Below are positions 14,915-22,893 of a stretch of DNA of 44,435 nt, one piece after another. The translations under genes and the position numbers were made by a program. The first letter of the stretch is position 1. Each line of letters opens with the position of its first letter. Source of the DNA: SZUA-252 sp035716005 (GTDB lineage Bacteria; Eisenbacteria; RBG-16-71-46; SZUA-252); contig DASTKG010000027.1 of the NCBI GenBank assembly GCA_035716005.1, positions 1 through 44,435 on the forward strand. The letters run 5' to 3'. The notes under the pieces were generated by a model. It saw only the letters and a list, made by a program, of their open reading frames with translations. It ran no database searches and was not told the origin of the DNA.

Positions 14915-16498
14915 ATGGCAGAGTCTTTCCCCATGACGGCGAAGGCGTTCGACGAGGCGATCCGGGCCGGATACGGCTTCGAAGGGGAGACGATCCTCCT
15001 GGGCGCTCCGATGCTCGACGGCCAAGTGGCCGGGAGCGCGCGCGTCCGGGTGCCCCTCTCGATGATGAACCGGCACGGTCTCATCGCCGGTGCCACCGGG
15101 ACCGGGAAGACGAAGACGCTCCAGGTCCTGACGGAACAGCTCTCGGCCGCCGGCGTCCCGGTCTTCCTGGCCGATCTGAAGGGGGACCTGAGCGGCCTCG
15201 CGGTGCCCGGAGTCACGAACGCAAAAATCGAGGAGCGGAGCAAGTCGGTCGGAGTCCCTTTCGCGCCGGCCCCCTGCCCGGTCGAGTTCGTGAGCCTGAG
15301 CGGCGAGGCCGGGACGCCCATTCGCGCCACCCTCTCCTCGTTCGGGCCCCTCCTCCTCGCGCGGGCGCTCGACCTGAACGACACGCAGCAGAGCGTCCTC
15401 TCGCTCGTCTTCAAATTCTGCGACGACAAGAAGCTCCTCCTGCTCGACCTCTCCGACCTCCGCGCCGTCCTCCAGTACCTGACGGGCGAGGGCGCGGCGG
15501 AGCTCGCCGCGTTCGGCGGCATGTCGAAAGCGACCGTCGGCGTTCTCATGCGGAAGATCGTCGAGATGGAAGCCCAGGGCGCGTCGCGCTTCTTCGGGGA
15601 GCCGGAGTTCGAGGTCTCCGATCTCCTGCGGAAGGATCGGTCGGGGAAGGGGATCGTCACCGCGCTCGAGCTCTCCGACATCCAGGACCGCCCCGCGCTC
15701 TTCAGCACCTTCATGATGTGGCTCCTGGCCTCGCTCTATCGCGAGCTGCCGGAGGTCGGGGATCTCGAACGGCCGAAACTCGTCTTCTTCTTCGACGAGG
15801 CGCACCTCCTCTTCGACGACGCCGGCAAGCCGTTCCTGCAGGAAGTGGAGCAGGTCGTGCGGCTCGTCCGCTCGAAGGGAGTCGGCGTCTTCTTCGTCAC
15901 GCAGACGCCGAAGGACGTCCCGGCCGACATCCTGGCCCAGCTCGGCAACCGCGTTCAGCACGCGCTCCGCGCCTTCACGCCCGACGACGAGAAGGCGCTC
16001 CGCGCCACGGCGAACACCTTCCCGCGCTCGGAGTATTACGACATCCCGAAGACCCTCACGTCGCTCGGCATCGGCGAAGCGCTCGTGACGGTTCTCTCCC
16101 CTCGCGGCACGCCGACGCCCGTCGTGGCCACGCTCCTGCCGCCGCCCACCAGCCTCATGGGGCCGATCCCGGCCGCCGATCTCCAGGCGCGCGTCCTGGC
16201 GTCGCCGCTCCACGCGGCGTACGCGACCGCCGTCGACCGGGAGAGCGCGCGCGAAGTTCTGGAGTCGAGGGCGAAGGAGCGGGCCGAGCCGGGAGCCGAC
16301 GGTGGCGGCGACGCGGGCGCTCCCGCATCCAGGAAGCGGCCCGCCGGGAAGCCGGCCGCCGGAGAGCCCGACGTCGCCGAGCAGATCGGCAAGGCGCTCG
16401 GGTCGCCGCTGGCGAAGGCGGTCGGGCGCGAACTCGTGCGGGGACTCTTCGGCGTCCTCGGCGTTTCCTCGCCAACCAGGCGCCGCCGGCTCTGGTAA
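14915..16498 (+). CDS. HerA-like ATPase, DUF853 (YjgR-type)
   Basis: This 527-residue P-loop ATPase has a Walker A GATGTGKT at 59-66, FLADLKGDLSG soon after, a Walker B with DEAH in VFFFDEAHLLF (about 290-300) and VFFVTQTPKDVP as a sensor segment. This layout matches DUF853 proteins, relatives of the HerA/FtsK hexameric DNA translocases. The biological role of the family is poorly known. An Ala/Pro/Gly-rich linker (about 450-495) precedes a conserved C-terminal segment (PLAKAVGRELVRGLFGVL). ATG 14915 is used; 14933 is an alternative. No clear ribosome site is seen for either. It stands alone, divergent from the OmpA pair. Confidence 0.88.
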   Translation: MAESFPMTAKAFDEAIRAGYGFEGETILLGAPMLDGQVAGSARVRVPLSMMNRHGLIAGATGTGKTKTLQVLTEQLSAAGVPVFLADLKGDLSGLAVPGVTNAKIEERSKSVGVPFAPAPCPVEFVSLSGEAGTPIRATLSSFGPLLLARALDLNDTQQSVLSLVFKFCDDKKLLLLDLSDLRAVLQYLTGEGAAELAAFGGMSKATVGVLMRKIVEMEAQGASRFFGEPEFEVSDLLRKDRSGKGIVTALELSDIQDRPALFSTFMMWLLASLYRELPEVGDLERPKLVFFFDEAHLLFDDAGKPFLQEVEQVVRLVRSKGVGVFFVTQTPKDVPADILAQLGNRVQHALRAFTPDDEKALRATANTFPRSEYYDIPKTLTSLGIGEALVTVLSPRGTPTPVVATLLPPPTSLMGPIPAADLQARVLASPLHAAYATAVDRESAREVLESRAKERAEPGADGGGDAGAPASRKRPAGKPAAGEPDVAEQIGKALGSPLAKAVGRELVRGLFGVLGVSSPTRRRRLW

Positions 16499-16584
16499 TG
16501 TAGTCCGACAGGCCGAATTCGCCGCCGGAGTCCCGTCCGCGGCGGCTCGGCGCCCGTCCACGTTCAGTCGATCCGGAGGAAACC

Positions 16585-16857
16585 ATGCCGAAGTACGTCA
16601 TCGAGCGCGAGATCCCGGGGGCCGGAAACCTCTCGAACGCCGAGCTCAAAGCGATCGCCCAGAAGTCGTGCGCGGTCCTGCAGAAGATGGGTCCGCAGAT
16701 CCAGTGGATCCACTCGTACGTCACCGGGGACAAGATCTACTGCATCTACTACGCGCCGGACGAGGCCGCGGTCGCGGAGCACGCGCGGCAGGGGGGCTTC
16801 CCCGCGAACAGCATCGCGCGCATCGCGACCATCATCGAGCCGGCCACCGCCGACTGA
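16585..16857 (+). CDS. DUF4242 small protein
   Basis: This 90-residue protein starts MPKYVIEREIPGAG and contains HSYVTGDKIYCIYYAPDE, matching DUF4242. Members are small ferredoxin-like alpha/beta proteins; one Streptomyces member binds nickel. The function here is unknown. The ribosome site GGAGG lies about 6 bases before the ATG. A possible -10 (TGGTAATGT, 16493-16501) overlaps the stop codon of the preceding ATPase. A strong hairpin follows at 16877-16922. Confidence 0.85.
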   Translation: MPKYVIEREIPGAGNLSNAELKAIAQKSCAVLQKMGPQIQWIHSYVTGDKIYCIYYAPDEAAVAEHARQGGFPANSIARIATIIEPATAD

Positions 16858-16876
16858 CGCCGGCCGCCGCGATTCC

Positions 16877-16922
16877 GCGCCCCGAACGCCGCCCATCTAC
16901 CGGGTGCCCGCGTTCGGGGCGC
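16877..16922 (+). terminator. Long hairpin, terminator of the DUF4242 gene or operator of the GNAT promoter
   Basis: GCGCCCCGAACGC (16877-16889) pairs perfectly over 13 bases with GCGTTCGGGGCGC (16910-16922), with a 20-base loop. Its right arm ends two bases before the TG of the GNAT extended -10, so it covers the -35 region. Confidence 0.55.
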
Positions 16923-16924
16923 CA

Positions 16925-16933
16925 TGCTATTCT
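16925..16933 (+). promoter_or_regulatory. Candidate leaderless extended -10 promoter of the GNAT/di-iron operon
   Basis: TGCTATTCT ends 6 bases before ATG 16940, with no Shine-Dalgarno site. The same ten bases and gap occur before the kinase gene at 9703. Confidence 0.55.
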
Positions 16934-16939
16934 CACGCC

Positions 16940-17392
16940 ATGAATTCCGCCCCCGGCACCATCCAAATCCGTCCTCTTTCGGAGCTCGATCTCGGCCGGA
17001 TCACCGCCATCGACGAGCGCCTGACCGGCACCTACAAGCCCGACGTCTGGGAGCGCCGCGTGGTCTACTATCTCCGGCGCGATCCGGAGGCCTGCCCGGT
17101 GGCGGAGATCGACGGGAAGGTGGTCGGCTTCATGTTCACCGACCTCCGAAGCGGCGAATTCGGCCTGGAGGAGACGAACGGCTGGATCGAACGGTTCGGG
17201 GTCGATCCCGACTACCAGGGACGATCGATCGGCCGGCGGCTCTTCGAGGCGGCCCAGAGCTATCTGCGTAGCCAGGGCGCGACCGTCTTGCGCACCCTCG
17301 TCGGACCCGAAGACGGAGACTTGGCGGGCTTCCTGCGCGCCGTCGGATTCCAGAACGCGCCCCTTCAGGCGCTGGAGATGCACGTACCGTGA
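16940..17392 (+). CDS. GNAT-family N-acetyltransferase
   Basis: This 150-residue protein has the GNAT fold pattern. The acetyl-CoA loop is in VDPDYQGRSIGRRLFEAA (about 93-110; the Q/R-x-x-G-x-G/A motif), and a C-terminal strand-helix carries GFQNAPLQALEM. The substrate is unknown; this branch is RimI-like. ATG 16940 is chosen over an in-frame ATG at 16904 because 16904 lies inside the terminator-like hairpin. The stop overlaps the GTG of the next gene (GTGA), so acetyltransferase and di-iron protein are made together. Confidence 0.88.
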   Translation: MNSAPGTIQIRPLSELDLGRITAIDERLTGTYKPDVWERRVVYYLRRDPEACPVAEIDGKVVGFMFTDLRSGEFGLEETNGWIERFGVDPDYQGRSIGRRLFEAAQSYLRSQGATVLRTLVGPEDGDLAGFLRAVGFQNAPLQALEMHVP

Positions 17393-18711
17393 ACGTCGAT
17401 CAGACCACCCTTCCGAAGAAGTACCACGACGCCGTCCTCCACTGGCAGCGGCACCACTTCCCGGACTACGGGCTCCTTCCCGAGAACTGGCACAAGTACT
17501 TCCCGAACGATCCCGAGTTCTGCCTCTGCGCCAAGATGGAAGTCGGCATGGGCGACACGATCGAGGTGGGGGATCAGAAGGGCCGGCCCCGCATGACGAA
17601 GCCCTCCGAGATGACGGAGGAGCAGGGCCGCCACCTTCTCGGCATCATCCGCGCGCAGGCCTCCACCGAGTTCGGCTCCATCCAGCAGCACGAGGTCACC
17701 CTCTCGCGCGCGCAGGAGGACGAGGACCGCTTCTGGGTCCTCCGCGTCATGGCGGAAGAGCTTCGGCACGGATACCAGATGTTCCACATGCTCACGTCGC
17801 AGGACTGGAGCGGCGTCAGCGACCAGTCGGCCGAGGACATGGTGGAGGAGATCCTCTCCATGCGGACCGGCTCCCACGTCCTCGACGCCTTCAACGTCGA
17901 CTACGACTCCTTCGTCGACAACGTCGTCTTCGCGGCCGTCATCGACCGCGTGGGCAAGTATCAGCTCGCCATGCAGAAGGTCTGCGCCTACAAGCCGTTC
18001 GCGCAGTCGATGCCGCCGATGCTGCGCGAGGAGGCGTTCCATCTCGCCGCCGGCGTCGTTCCGCTTCGCCGCTGGGTGCAGCGGGCCGCGCAGGGCTACG
18101 AGCTCGTCACGATGAACGCCATCCAGCGCTCGCTGAACAAGTGGGTGCCTCGCGGTCTCGAGATGTTCGGGCACGAGAAGGGGGGCGACTCCAACATCCG
18201 GTTCGGCTTCAAGAACCTGAAGAACCTCGAGGCGCAGTCCCAGTACTACGAGGAGCTCCAGAAGGTCGTGGCCGACCTGAATCAGCGCTACGTGCGCTCG
18301 CGCATCCCGCGCCTCTCGCCCGAGGAGGCCGAGTCGTTCGTGTCGCGCCTCCTGGCCGACCGCTCGAAGTCGGAAGGCGTGTCGTGGGACGATCTGCTGA
18401 CCCTTCCCGATCGCCGATACTTCCGGCGAAAGGGCGAGCCGGCGTGGACGATGATCGGGACGCGCGGGGAGACGTTCGACGACGTCGACGCGTACGTCCG
18501 GCATCTGGCGCAGACGCTTCCGGATCCCTACCTCCACAGCCGCGACATGCGGCAGTTCGTGGAGACGCTTCGTGACGTCGTCGCGGGCCGCACGACGCCG
18601 GAGCAGGCCATGAAGAAGATGCCGAATTTGAAGCGGGTGGGCGGCGTTTGCCCGTGCAGCAAGTCGGTCCGCTGGGTCGTCGAGGAACCGGCTCGAGAGC
18701 CCGCGGCCTAG
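17389..18711 (+). CDS. BoxB/PaaA-like ferritin-fold di-iron oxygenase
   Basis: This 440-residue protein resembles the di-iron subunits of benzoyl-CoA epoxidase (BoxB) and the phenylacetyl-CoA oxygenase (PaaA/PaaC). Candidate iron ligands are Glu94 and Glu102 (STEFGSIQQHE), Glu123/Glu124 with His127 (AEELRHG), and Asp186 and Glu214/Glu215 with His218 (REEAFH). Helices are long and polar. No reductase, ligase or other box/paa gene is in the window, so an aromatic-CoA substrate is not supported by context. Cys pairs near the ends (FCLCAK at 44-49, GGVCPCSK near 420) are unusual. The GTG start overlaps the GNAT stop. Confidence 0.8.
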   Translation: MNVDQTTLPKKYHDAVLHWQRHHFPDYGLLPENWHKYFPNDPEFCLCAKMEVGMGDTIEVGDQKGRPRMTKPSEMTEEQGRHLLGIIRAQASTEFGSIQQHEVTLSRAQEDEDRFWVLRVMAEELRHGYQMFHMLTSQDWSGVSDQSAEDMVEEILSMRTGSHVLDAFNVDYDSFVDNVVFAAVIDRVGKYQLAMQKVCAYKPFAQSMPPMLREEAFHLAAGVVPLRRWVQRAAQGYELVTMNAIQRSLNKWVPRGLEMFGHEKGGDSNIRFGFKNLKNLEAQSQYYEELQKVVADLNQRYVRSRIPRLSPEEAESFVSRLLADRSKSEGVSWDDLLTLPDRRYFRRKGEPAWTMIGTRGETFDDVDAYVRHLAQTLPDPYLHSRDMRQFVETLRDVVAGRTTPEQAMKKMPNLKRVGGVCPCSKSVRWVVEEPAREPAA

Positions 18712-18769
18712 CGCCGCGAAACGATCGTCCGATTTCGAATCGGGAGCCTCCACCAAGGAGCTTTGCCCC

Positions 18770-19306
18770 ATGCGTTTTTCCTTCCCGGGACGCCCCTCGG
18801 CGTTTCCCGTCGCCTTTCTCCTCGCCCTCTCCGCCATGATCCTCGTCTTCGCCGGCTCCTGCGCCCGTCCGCCGCAGAGCGATCCGGCGGCCGCCCGCGC
18901 CGGCATCGAAGCGGCGAATCGGGATTTCTCGAAGGGGGTCGCCGCGCACGACGCGAAGGCGCTGGCCCTCCTCTACACCGAGGACGCGAAGCTCCTGCCG
19001 CCGAACGCCCCGCCCGTCCTGGGGCGGGACGCCATCGCCAAGTTCTGGGAGAGCCTCCTGGAACTTCCGATCCAGTCGCTCGCCCTGGAGACCGTCGAGG
19101 TGCACGGCACCGGCGACGAAGTGACGGAGGAGGGACGCTACTCCCTGATCGGCGCGAACGGCGAGACGGTGGAGGTGGGGAAGACGCTCGTCGTTTGGCG
19201 GAAGACCGACGCCGGGTGGCGGCTCTACCGCGACATGTGGAGCAGCGACGCGCCCGCGACCGCTCCGGCGACGGCCGACACGACGGCCGTGCCCGCGAAG
19301 GGGTGA
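18770..19306 (+). CDS. Exported DUF4440 / SnoaL-like protein, probable lipoprotein
   Basis: This 178-residue protein has a hydrophobic leader (about 12-30) ending FAGSC, with Cys31 a plausible though imperfect lipidation site. Residues about 40-160 match the SnoaL/DUF4440 cone-shaped fold (NRDFSKGVAAHDAKALALLYTEDAKLLPP). The fold is used by isomerases, ketosteroid-like binders and many uncharacterised proteins. The tail is Ala/Thr-rich. The ribosome site AAGGAG lies about 10 bases upstream. The next gene starts 4 bases after the stop, so they are cotranscribed. Confidence 0.83.
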   Translation: MRFSFPGRPSAFPVAFLLALSAMILVFAGSCARPPQSDPAAARAGIEAANRDFSKGVAAHDAKALALLYTEDAKLLPPNAPPVLGRDAIAKFWESLLELPIQSLALETVEVHGTGDEVTEEGRYSLIGANGETVEVGKTLVVWRKTDAGWRLYRDMWSSDAPATAPATADTTAVPAKG

Positions 19307-19310
19307 CGGC

Positions 19311-21344
19311 ATGAGCGCCGATACCGCGGCGGCTTCGGGCGGCCCGCGCGCGGCGTCGCCGGCGCATCGGGCGTTTCTCCCGGAATCGGCGGTCGACGGA
19401 GTCGCTTCGTCTCTCGTCGCGGTCCATGGGGCGGCGCACGCGGAGGCCATCCGCCGGGGAGCGCGCCAGGTCGCCGAGCGATGGTGGCGCGAGGATGGGG
19501 ACGACGCCGCGTTCGCCGACTTCTGCCGGCGCAACTATCTGGCGGACGAGGGCGCGCGGGCGCGCGCCTTCTCCCGCATATCGGACGCGCTGGAGCAGAT
19601 CGACGGGCTCCTCCACGAGTTGCATCGCGAGCTCCGGCGGCCGATGGACACCGACACGGGCCCGCTGGAAGCCGTCGACCTCCTCTTCGCCGACACGGAC
19701 CTCTTCGCGCACGTCGAGCCCGATCTCTTCCGAACCAAGATCGCCTTCTTCGCCCTCCTCAATTTCCCCGTCCATCGTCTCGAGGAGCGCCTCCGGGACG
19801 GCGCCGGGTGGAGCCGCGAGGAGTGGGCCCGCTCCTGCCTCATGGAGCGGTTCGCCGTGCGAGCCCCGGCCGAGCTCTCGCAGGAGATGACACGGGCGTT
19901 GAACGCGGCCGACGTCTACGTCTCCGAGTACGACATCCTGATGGATCGCGTGCTCACGACGGACGGGCGCCGGCCCTTCCCGGAGGGGCTTCGCCTCATC
20001 TCCCACTGGGGCCTGCGGGACGAATTGAAGGCGAACTACGCGGCGGGGGAGGCGGGGCTCGAAAAGCAGCGGATCATCCAGCGGATCATGGAGCGGATCG
20101 AGCGACAGGAGATTCCTCTCGCCGTGCGCGCGAACCCCGACGTTCTCTGGTGTCCGGAGACGAACGAAGTCGGGCCGGTGGACGGCTCGGCCCCGCGCGC
20201 GGATCTCTCGGCGCGCGAGCCCGACACGAGGTACGAGGTGCTCCTCGGCGTCTTCCACGCCGTGCGCGCGCTCGATCCCTACGCGCCGACGGCGCCGACG
20301 TTCATCCAGCGTCGGTTCGACCTCGGCCGCCAGATGACGGAGCGCGACACGGAGTCCCTACTCGTCTCGCTCCTCGAGGCGCCCGAGGTGGGACGTCTGG
20401 TTCGTCGGGTCGCCGAGCGCCTCGGCCGCCCGCTCGAACCGTTCGACGTCTGGTACACGGGCTATCTGCCGCGCGCGTCGTTGCGCGAGGAGGAGCTCGA
20501 CGCCGCCGTGCAGGCGCGATTCCGGAACATCCAGGCGTTCCAGCGGGAGATTCCCGACGTCCTCCGCCGCCTCGGCTTCGCCCCCGAGCGCGCCGCGTGG
20601 CTCGCCGAGCGCATTCTCGTCGACCCCGCGCGGGGCGCGGGGCACGCCATGGGCGCCCAGCGCCGGGAAGACAAGGCGCACCTCCGCACGCGCGTCCCCG
20701 CGGAGGGGATGAACTACCAGGGTTACAACGTCGCCATGCACGAGCTGGGCCACAACGTCGAGCAGATCTTCTCGCTGAACGGCATCGACCACTGGGCCCT
20801 GAACGGGGTTCCGAACACGGCCTTCACGGAGGCCTTCGCGTTCACCTTCCAGGAGCGCGACCTCTCGGTTCTCGGCATGGGCGCCGCCGGCGACGAAGCG
20901 CACCATCGCGAGGCTCTCCACAATCTCTGGCTCACGATCGAGATCTGCGGCGTGAGCCTCCTCGACATGAGAATCTGGAACTGGCTCTACGCGCACCCGC
21001 GCGCCACGCCCGTCGAGGCGCGCGAGGCGACGCTGGCCGCGGCGCGCGACGTCTGGAACCGCTGGTTCGCGCCCCACTACGGCGTGCGGGACGTCGACCT
21101 CCTCGCCATCTACTCCCACATCGTGAATTCGGCGCTCTACCTTCCGGACTACGCCATCGGCCACATCGTGGCGTTCCAGCTCGCGGATCGGCTGCGGAAG
21201 GCGCCGTTCGGGGACGAGGTGGAGCGGCTCGCGCGGCTCGGGAGGCTCACGCCCGACGCGTGGATGCGCGCTGCGGTCGGCGGCCCGGTGTCGGCCGCGC
21301 CGATGCTCGCCGCGGCCCGCGCGGCTCTCGACGCGGGGTTCTAG
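19311..21344 (+). CDS. Gluzincin metallopeptidase, M3-like, no signal peptide
   Basis: This 677-residue protein has the zinc motif HELGH at 477-481 (in MHELGHNVEQIF) and a glutamate in FTEAFAF at residue 507, 26 residues after the motif. That spacing is like M3 (thimet/oligopeptidase F) enzymes. The rest is mostly helical and I could not align it to a named M3 subfamily by eye. No signal peptide or membrane segment is seen, so it is probably a cytoplasmic oligopeptidase. It lies 4 bases after the DUF4440 lipoprotein gene. The pairing of a cytoplasmic peptidase with an exported SnoaL-like protein is not one I recognise. Confidence 0.78.
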   Translation: MSADTAAASGGPRAASPAHRAFLPESAVDGVASSLVAVHGAAHAEAIRRGARQVAERWWREDGDDAAFADFCRRNYLADEGARARAFSRISDALEQIDGLLHELHRELRRPMDTDTGPLEAVDLLFADTDLFAHVEPDLFRTKIAFFALLNFPVHRLEERLRDGAGWSREEWARSCLMERFAVRAPAELSQEMTRALNAADVYVSEYDILMDRVLTTDGRRPFPEGLRLISHWGLRDELKANYAAGEAGLEKQRIIQRIMERIERQEIPLAVRANPDVLWCPETNEVGPVDGSAPRADLSAREPDTRYEVLLGVFHAVRALDPYAPTAPTFIQRRFDLGRQMTERDTESLLVSLLEAPEVGRLVRRVAERLGRPLEPFDVWYTGYLPRASLREEELDAAVQARFRNIQAFQREIPDVLRRLGFAPERAAWLAERILVDPARGAGHAMGAQRREDKAHLRTRVPAEGMNYQGYNVAMHELGHNVEQIFSLNGIDHWALNGVPNTAFTEAFAFTFQERDLSVLGMGAAGDEAHHREALHNLWLTIEICGVSLLDMRIWNWLYAHPRATPVEAREATLAAARDVWNRWFAPHYGVRDVDLLAIYSHIVNSALYLPDYAIGHIVAFQLADRLRKAPFGDEVERLARLGRLTPDAWMRAAVGGPVSAAPMLAAARAALDAGF

Positions 21345-21374
21345 CGTCGGGGAGCGGGTGCGGGCGGGCGGAGG

Positions 21375-22601
21375 CTACGGCTTCCGGCGGAGGCGGTAGA
21401 CCTCGCCGTCGATGAGAAGGAAGTAGAGTTCGCCGCGCGCGTCGACCCCGAAGGACGACAGCTGGTCGAGCGCTCCACCCGACTCGCGGCGCAGCACCGT
21501 GGTCCAGTCCTGCATCTCGGTCGCGGCATCTCCCGCGAGCCGCGCGCTTCGAATCATCCCCGTGCAGAAATCCCCGTAGAAATAGGTTCCGCTCAGCTCC
21601 GGAAGGTCGCTCCCCCGGTAGACGTATCCACCCGTCACGGAGCAGCCCGAGCCGTGTCCGTACTCCAGCAACGGGAGGACGAGGCCGGTCGTGTCGCACG
21701 CGGCGTTCGGGGGGTAGCAGTGCGTCCCCTCCATGCGGTTCCAGCCGTAATTCCGGCCGCCGGCGCCCGCGGGCTCGACGTCGATCTCTTCCCACGCGTT
21801 TTGGCCCACGTCCCCGATCCAGATCGCGCCGGTCGTCGCGTCGAAGGAGAAGCGCCACGGATTCCGGAGACCGTACGACCAGATCTCGCCCTTCGCGTCG
21901 GCCCGCCCGGCGAAGGGATTCGTGGGAGGCACGGCGTAGGGCGCGGCGCCGTCGACGTCGAGGCGGAGAATCTTCCCGAGGAGCGTCGTGAGCGACTGGC
22001 CGTTTCCTTGCGGATCGCCGCCCGAACCGCCGTCGCCGAGCCCGACGTAGAGGAACCCGTCCGGCCCGAAGGCGATCTGGCCGCCGTTGTGATTCGAGAA
22101 GGGCTGATCGACCGCGAGAATCGTCGCCCCCGTCGGAACCGCGCTGTCGGGATCGCTCGAAACGGTGTAGGCCGCGACGCGCGTGTCGCCGGCGAGGTTC
22201 GTGTAGTCGACGAAGAATCTCCCGTTCGTCGCGTAGGAAGGGTGGAACGCGAGGCCGAGGAGCCCCTGCTCGCCGCCGGTGCTGACGAGGGAGGAGATGT
22301 CGAGAAACGGGCGCGCGAGAAGGACGCCCTGCTTCGCGATCCGGATGCGCCCGCCCTTCTCCACGATGAAGACTCTCGACGTGTCGCCGGGAGGCGCCTG
22401 GAGATCGACGGGGGACGAGAGGCCCGTGAAGAGCCGGACCGCTTCGTAGTTCGAGTTCGCGGAGGGGAGGGGAGAGACGCTCGAGCCCGAGGTCTCGTCG
22501 CCGCAGGCGAGCCCCAGGACGAGGGGCATGAGGAGAGCCAGCACGGGGACTAGAGCGGAGGGTTCGGAACGCATTCGGCGAAATGGGCTGGGAGCGCGCA
22601 T
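21375..22601 (-). CDS. PQQ-dependent sugar dehydrogenase (glucose/sorbosone dehydrogenase family)
   Basis: This 408-residue secreted six-bladed propeller shows the family signatures NHNGGQIAFGPDG, YVGLGDGGSGGDPQG, GLRNPWRFSFD, DVGQNAWEEID and NYGWNRMEG. The soluble family oxidises aldose sugars with PQQ and calcium, passing electrons to an external acceptor. The leader ends LGLACGD, a possible lipidation site at Cys33. The start at 22601 has GAGGGG five bases upstream; 22628 and 22574 are alternatives. No PQQ biosynthesis gene is in the window. Some eukaryotic-like homologues (HHIP/Yli) do not use sugars, so the substrate is open. Confidence 0.9.
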   Translation of the reverse strand: MRAPSPFRRMRSEPSALVPVLALLMPLVLGLACGDETSGSSVSPLPSANSNYEAVRLFTGLSSPVDLQAPPGDTSRVFIVEKGGRIRIAKQGVLLARPFLDISSLVSTGGEQGLLGLAFHPSYATNGRFFVDYTNLAGDTRVAAYTVSSDPDSAVPTGATILAVDQPFSNHNGGQIAFGPDGFLYVGLGDGGSGGDPQGNGQSLTTLLGKILRLDVDGAAPYAVPPTNPFAGRADAKGEIWSYGLRNPWRFSFDATTGAIWIGDVGQNAWEEIDVEPAGAGGRNYGWNRMEGTHCYPPNAACDTTGLVLPLLEYGHGSGCSVTGGYVYRGSDLPELSGTYFYGDFCTGMIRSARLAGDAATEMQDWTTVLRRESGGALDQLSSFGVDARGELYFLLIDGEVYRLRRKP

Positions 22602-22640
22602 GACCCCTCGATGATGCCCCTCGCTCACCCCGAAAACAAC

Positions 22641-22671
22641 CGGCCAGCGCGACGTTGCATCGCGCTGGCCG
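22641..22671. other. Perfect 12-base-pair hairpin upstream of the sugar dehydrogenase
   Basis: CGGCCAGCGCGA (22641-22652) and TCGCGCTGGCCG (22660-22671) with a 7-base loop CGTTGCA. It lies 40-70 bases upstream of the dehydrogenase start on the minus strand. It could be a second terminator, an operator or a leader structure. Confidence 0.5.
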
Positions 22672-22766
22672 ACGGAATGGGGGACGGCGGGCGTTCAAAG
22701 GGCCCGGGGCACTTCTTTTGGCCCCCGCGGCCAAGCCCGACATCCCGGCCCCGACTTCCGGGGCAC

Positions 22767-22786
22767 TGCCGACGGTCGAGTCGGCA
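22767..22786. other. Short hairpin in the 22602-22893 gap
   Basis: TGCCGAC (22767-22773) and GTCGGCA (22780-22786) with a 6-base loop. No function can be assigned. Confidence 0.35.
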
Positions 22787-22819
22787 CTAGAGAAGGATAT
22801 TCAGGTTCCGAAACGACGC

Positions 22820-22850
22820 AAGGGGCGGCGAAGAGATTTCGCCGCCCCTT
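22820..22850 (-). terminator. Terminator after the His/Tyr/Asp-rich secreted protein gene
   Basis: AAGGGGCGGCGAA (22820-22832) and TTCGCCGCCCCTT (22838-22850) form a perfect 13-base-pair stem with a 5-base loop, about 44 bases past the stop at 22894. It has the same GGGGCGG/CCGCCCC core as the hairpin at 12012-12049. Confidence 0.65.
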
Positions 22851-22893
22851 CTTGTAGTTGTCCCCTTCGAGAGTTGACGGGGTCGCGCCGGCG

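Noticed and set aside
17389..18711. Naming the di-iron protein boxB or paaA
   Set aside because: The iron-ligand pattern fits the superfamily but none of the partner genes is present, so a symbol would overstate the evidence.
19311..21344. Classical M3 oligopeptidase F call
   Set aside because: Only the HELGH and downstream Glu spacing fit; the remaining sequence could not be aligned to the family, so only M3-like is claimed.
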